A stretch of DNA of 24,028 nucleotides, taken from NCBI GenBank assembly GCA_031423155.1, contig JANPEZ010000009.1, positions 1 through 24,028 on the forward strand. Direction: 5' to 3'. The notes beneath the pieces were generated by a model. That model made no database searches, was not told where the DNA came from, and worked only from the letters and a program-made list of their open reading frames with translations. Positions 21,256-24,028 of this stretch are shown here, in pieces; the first letter of the stretch is position 1, and every line of letters begins with the position of its first letter. The stretch comes from JANPEZ01 sp031423155 (lineage in GTDB: Bacteria > Actinomycetota > UBA4738 > HRBIN12). The translations under genes and the position numbers were made by a program.

Positions 21256-23154
21256 TCAGGTCGCGCAGTGGTCCTCGTCCGGGGGAGGAACGTCCAGTGC
21301 GGGGCTGCGATCGAAGAATCCGCGCGGCCGAAGTGAGAACCCGATCTTGACGACCGGCATCACCGGCCAGTCCTCCGGGCGAGGAACGTGGTGAGCTCCG
21401 AACGTGTACCAGAGCACTACATCCGTCTGCTCGATCGAGCGGTCGGCCGCGGTCCAGGCGGGCAGGCCATCGCCGCCGGGATGGCCGTTGGGGTACTCGC
21501 CGGCGGCGTAGCGCTGCCGGGGATCGAACGGTGTCACCCACAGGTGGTGATCGACGAAGCCGGCCCTTCTGCGGAAGCTCGAGTTGGGTGACGCGAACGA
21601 CTGCACGTTGTCGCCGGGCATGAGGTCGTACGCGACCGGCTGACCCAGGCCGTTACGCACCTCGGGGTTCACCACGCGCCACGAGCGAGCCTTCAGCGGA
21701 GCGATGCTGCGGCGGGCCTCCAGCTCGGTTCGCAGCAGAAGCTCCTCTGCGTGGAACGCGTTGCCGTATGGGTTGGCGGGCCCCGGCTCATCGGCCACAG
21801 TCTGTACCTCGTACACGGAGTTCCGCTCGCCGTCGACCCTCATATCCAGCCGCACGTTGAAGAAGTGCTGATGCACCGGCGCCGAGACGAGGGGCGCGAC
21901 GACCGTGCCGTGGGTCGGGATCTCGCCTTCCTTCAACCCGCGCGTATGCACGATGCCGGTGAGTTTGACCTCGGACTCGATCGTCCCGTCCTGATAGAGG
22001 TACCAGTAGAACCCGTACTCGTAGTTGCCGACCGTCGCTATCGAGGAGATGACCAGCCGGCGCGAGCGGCGGACCTGCCCGCTTCCGGTGCGCCAGTCCA
22101 CGTGCTTCCAAAGCAGGCCGTCGTCCTCCTCGTGCATGCATATCGCGTTGCGCAGCGTCGTGACCTCGCCGCGCGAATCGGCCAGGGACACGTCGAAGTA
22201 GCGGATATCGCCCAGGCAGTCGCATCCCAGTTCGAGTGAGTCGGTGAGCGGCCCCAGCCCGTGCTCGCCGATGTCGAACGCGTTCTTGAAGAACACCGTC
22301 GGGCTCGGGTCGCCGTAGGGGATCACCATCTCGCTGAAGGAAGCGCGATGCACGATCGGGCGGGTGCGGCCGCCGTCCTCGTACCCGATCGTGTGAAGGA
22401 CCAGCCCCTCGCGGGGGGTGAAGCCGATGCGGAGCCGCCACTTCTGCCACCGCACACCGAAGCCGTCCACCTCGAAGCTCGGACCTTCCGGCTGGAGCAC
22501 GTCGAGGGGGCGCAGGTCATCGCGCAGGGGGCCGACTTCGTCGGGGCCGTAGTTGCCGTCCGTGGGCGCCAGAGGCACGATCCCGTGATCGTCGATGCGG
22601 ATGACCGTCATGGAGTTGAGGTCCACTAGCCCGACCAGGCCCTCGATCGGGCGGGCGTACCCATTGTCCGTAGGGCCGGTGCGGTACCAGGAGAGGCCCT
22701 TCGCCACGCGTCCCTGCGTGTCGGAAGTTCCGAAGTTCCCCGCCGACCAGATGTCGACCATCACGGCATCGATGTCGGTGATGTCTCGCGTCCCGAGCGC
22801 GGCCACGAAAGTGGGGTCCGCCTTGATCACGGCCTCGGCTCGGACCGCCTCGTCGGGGTGGATGGCCGGATGCACGCCCTCGACCCGGCGTCGCTCGTCG
22901 ATCTGGCCGCCGATCGTGAGCAGGACCTCGTGAGTCGTACTCGTCTTAGGATCGAGGACGATCGCGAAGGCCCGCCTCGGTAGCTGCCCGCCGCCGTCGG
23001 AACGGCGCAGATCATCCTTCGAAGGCTCGATCGACTCGAGGCAGATCAGGCGCGTCTCGGAGTTCAGGTCGCCGGCGCTCCGCAGAGCGGCGACCGCCGC
23101 TTCCAGTTCGGATGGGCCGAGCGGATCCAATGGGTGCGGGGTGGGGTTCTGCAT
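21256..23154 (-). CDS. copper-containing primary amine oxidase
   Basis: A 632-aa quinoprotein that would oxidise primary amines to aldehydes with release of ammonia and hydrogen peroxide. The cofactor motif VGNYEYG gives Tyr378, the residue converted to TPQ. The catalytic base Asp294 is in NAFDIGEHGLG. The copper ligands are His428 and His430 (HQHFFNVRLD) and His589 in HHVPRPEDWPVMP. The length and N-terminal N2/N3-type domains fit bacterial members. There is no signal peptide, so it is probably cytoplasmic. ATG 23154 follows a TAGCCT hexamer by 8 nt (leaderless-like). It converges on the cyclase pair; no amine transporter or aldehyde dehydrogenase is nearby, so the substrate is unknown. Confidence 0.95.
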   Translation of the reverse strand: MQNPTPHPLDPLGPSELEAAVAALRSAGDLNSETRLICLESIEPSKDDLRRSDGGGQLPRRAFAIVLDPKTSTTHEVLLTIGGQIDERRRVEGVHPAIHPDEAVRAEAVIKADPTFVAALGTRDITDIDAVMVDIWSAGNFGTSDTQGRVAKGLSWYRTGPTDNGYARPIEGLVGLVDLNSMTVIRIDDHGIVPLAPTDGNYGPDEVGPLRDDLRPLDVLQPEGPSFEVDGFGVRWQKWRLRIGFTPREGLVLHTIGYEDGGRTRPIVHRASFSEMVIPYGDPSPTVFFKNAFDIGEHGLGPLTDSLELGCDCLGDIRYFDVSLADSRGEVTTLRNAICMHEEDDGLLWKHVDWRTGSGQVRRSRRLVISSIATVGNYEYGFYWYLYQDGTIESEVKLTGIVHTRGLKEGEIPTHGTVVAPLVSAPVHQHFFNVRLDMRVDGERNSVYEVQTVADEPGPANPYGNAFHAEELLLRTELEARRSIAPLKARSWRVVNPEVRNGLGQPVAYDLMPGDNVQSFASPNSSFRRRAGFVDHHLWVTPFDPRQRYAAGEYPNGHPGGDGLPAWTAADRSIEQTDVVLWYTFGAHHVPRPEDWPVMPVVKIGFSLRPRGFFDRSPALDVPPPDEDHCAT

Positions 23155-23162
23155 GGGGCGAC

Positions 23163-23168
23163 AGGCTA
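23163..23168 (-). promoter_or_regulatory. candidate -10 of the amine oxidase gene (leaderless)
   Basis: On the minus strand TAGCCT ends 8 nt before ATG 23154, the same spacing as the other TAnnnT-start pairs in this window. No Shine-Dalgarno is present and no clear -35 is seen. Confidence 0.4.
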
Positions 23169-23199
23169 GACGATGTTCAGCAGGACCTCACACTTGGGC

Positions 23200-23232
23200 C
23201 GAGGGGACCCGGGCTTCGCCCGGGTCCCCTCG
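23200..23232 (-). terminator. strong hairpin terminator after the RTX-repeat gene
   Basis: A perfect 15-bp G/C-rich stem (23200-23214 with 23218-23232) with a 3-nt loop lies 13 bp beyond the stop codon of the RTX gene in its direction of transcription. No T-run follows. It also shields the amine oxidase promoter from read-through. Confidence 0.75.
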
Positions 23233-23245
23233 ATCCGATGCTGTT

Positions 23246-24028
23246 CTAGCTCGGCACCACGCTCTCGCAGTCAACCAGACTGTCCACCAGGTCGGCGGTG
23301 CCCCCGTCGGTTCCGCCTCCGCAGGTGGCGTTGTCCACGGTGTTGTCCTTGAGCTTCAGCGTGTCATCGTCGGCTCCGGCATCGACGGTGTCCCCGCCCG
23401 TGCCACCCGTGATGGTGTCGTCGCCTGCTCCACCGTTCAGGACGTCGCCGGTGCTTCCACCGTCGAGGGTGTCGTTGTCGGCCTCACCGTTCAGCGTGTC
23501 GCTGCCGCTGCCACCCAGGAGCGTGTCGTTTCCGTTCCCTCCCGAGATGTTGTCGGCTCCGCCTCCTCCGTTCAGGACGTTGTTCGAGTCGTTACCGGTG
23601 ATCGTGTCGCCACCCGAGCCGCCCGTGACGTTCTCGACGTCGTCCATCACGTTGTCGCCTTCACCCGCCTGGCCGTCGTTGGCCAGGTTGTCGCCGGCGG
23701 TGATCGTCAGGGCGGCGCTGCGCGAGGAGTAGGTAGCCAGGTCGTTGCCACCGCCCCCGGACATGTCGTCGGCCCCGAGTCCGCCATCGATCGTGTCGGC
23801 TCCGAGCTCGCCGAGGACCGTGTCTATCCCCGAGCCGCTCTTCAGGACGTTGGCGAAGACGCTCCCGGTGATCGAGTCGGATCCCGAACCGGTCGTTACG
23901 TTCTCGATGTCGTCCATGACGTTGTCGCTCTCGCCCGCCTCGCCGTCGCCGGCGACGTTGTCCAAGGTGACGGTCATGTCCGCGATCCGGGTCGCGTAGT
24001 TGGCGAGGTCGGTTCCGGTTCCTCCGAT
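23246..24028 (-). CDS. RTX/hemolysin-type calcium-binding repeat protein, C-terminal part (5' end beyond window)
   Basis: The frame is open to the right edge, so at least 260 residues of a larger protein are seen and the N-terminus is missing; an internal ATG at 23977 is not the real start. Many GGxGxDxLx-type nonapeptides (GGNGNDTLLGGSGSDTLNGE, GGAGDDTITGGTGGDT) predict a calcium-binding parallel beta-roll outside the cell. Two copies of a longer module occur, each with DLAxY, a beta-rich spacer, then AGExDNVMDD(I/V)ENVT and GSGxDxITG. The end has two Cys (ATCGGGTD and VDCESV), a style I associate with actinobacterial RTX tails. The role could be adhesin, protease or structural protein. Base composition is repeat-driven. 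Confidence 0.85.
   Translation of the reverse strand: MGGTGTDLANYATRIADMTVTLDNVAGDGEAGESDNVMDDIENVTTGSGSDSITGSVFANVLKSGSGIDTVLGELGADTIDGGLGADDMSGGGGNDLATYSSRSAALTITAGDNLANDGQAGEGDNVMDDVENVTGGSGGDTITGNDSNNVLNGGGGADNISGGNGNDTLLGGSGSDTLNGEADNDTLDGGSTGDVLNGGAGDDTITGGTGGDTVDAGADDDTLKLKDNTVDNATCGGGTDGGTADLVDSLVDCESVVPS

Noticed and set aside
23298..23999. Pro/Ser-rich plus-strand frames that resemble a cell-wall linker
   Set aside because: They are antisense to the Gly/Asp-rich RTX repeats; the Pro-rich character follows from the complement.
23246..24028. Short tandem DNA repeats as a CRISPR array
   Set aside because: The periodicity is 27 bp in frame and encodes GGxGxD nonapeptides, with no fixed repeat and unique spacers.

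Overview
The window is high-GC, gene-dense DNA with few intergenic bases. It has many GTG/TTG starts, GTGA/ATGA stop-start overlaps, -10-like TAnnnT hexamers 6-9 nt before start codons (leaderless transcripts), an Rv1900c-like hydrolase-cyclase pair and an actinobacterial style of RTX tail. Together these suggest an Actinomycetota member, probably an uncultured one; the exact taxon cannot be read from the sequence.

1-16391: a surface-polysaccharide locus. It holds a truncated methyltransferase; a minus-strand run of two tandem sulfotransferases, two alpha/beta hydrolases with cysteine in the nucleophile elbow, and a GT2 glycosyltransferase; a divergent sulfatase-superfamily enzyme with Thr at the formylglycine position; a Wzm/Wzt-like ABC polysaccharide exporter; a GT2 glycosyltransferase and a third sulfotransferase (minus); a GT4 glycosyltransferase (plus); a lipoprotein (minus); and a plus-strand sugar-nucleotide operon of DegT aminotransferase, WbpM/PglF-type 4,6-dehydratase and UDP-sugar 4-epimerase. 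The inferred job is to make amino-deoxy or GalNAc-type sugars, assemble a glycan with three glycosyltransferases, sulfate it, modify it further, and export it by the ABC transporter.

16408-18540: a tRNA-Leu(UAA) gene, a secreted trypsin-family protease, and long non-coding stretches. A 22-bp exact copy of the tRNA 3' end lies 1.94 kb downstream in the same orientation. This is the mark of a tRNA-integrated element, but no integrase remains in between.

18541-24028: two translationally coupled proteins of identical length (452 aa), each an alpha/beta-hydrolase-like domain fused to a class III nucleotide cyclase domain; a convergent copper amine oxidase; and the C-terminal part of an RTX-type calcium-binding repeat protein, followed by a strong hairpin terminator and running off the right edge.

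No CRISPR array, transposase, integrase or rRNA was seen. The items most worth follow-up are the sulfated-glycan locus with its unusual Thr-type sulfatase-like enzyme and paired Cys-hydrolases, the divergent leaderless promoters in gaps of 25 and 46 bp, the tRNA 3'-end duplication, and the hydrolase-cyclase pair with altered catalytic residues.
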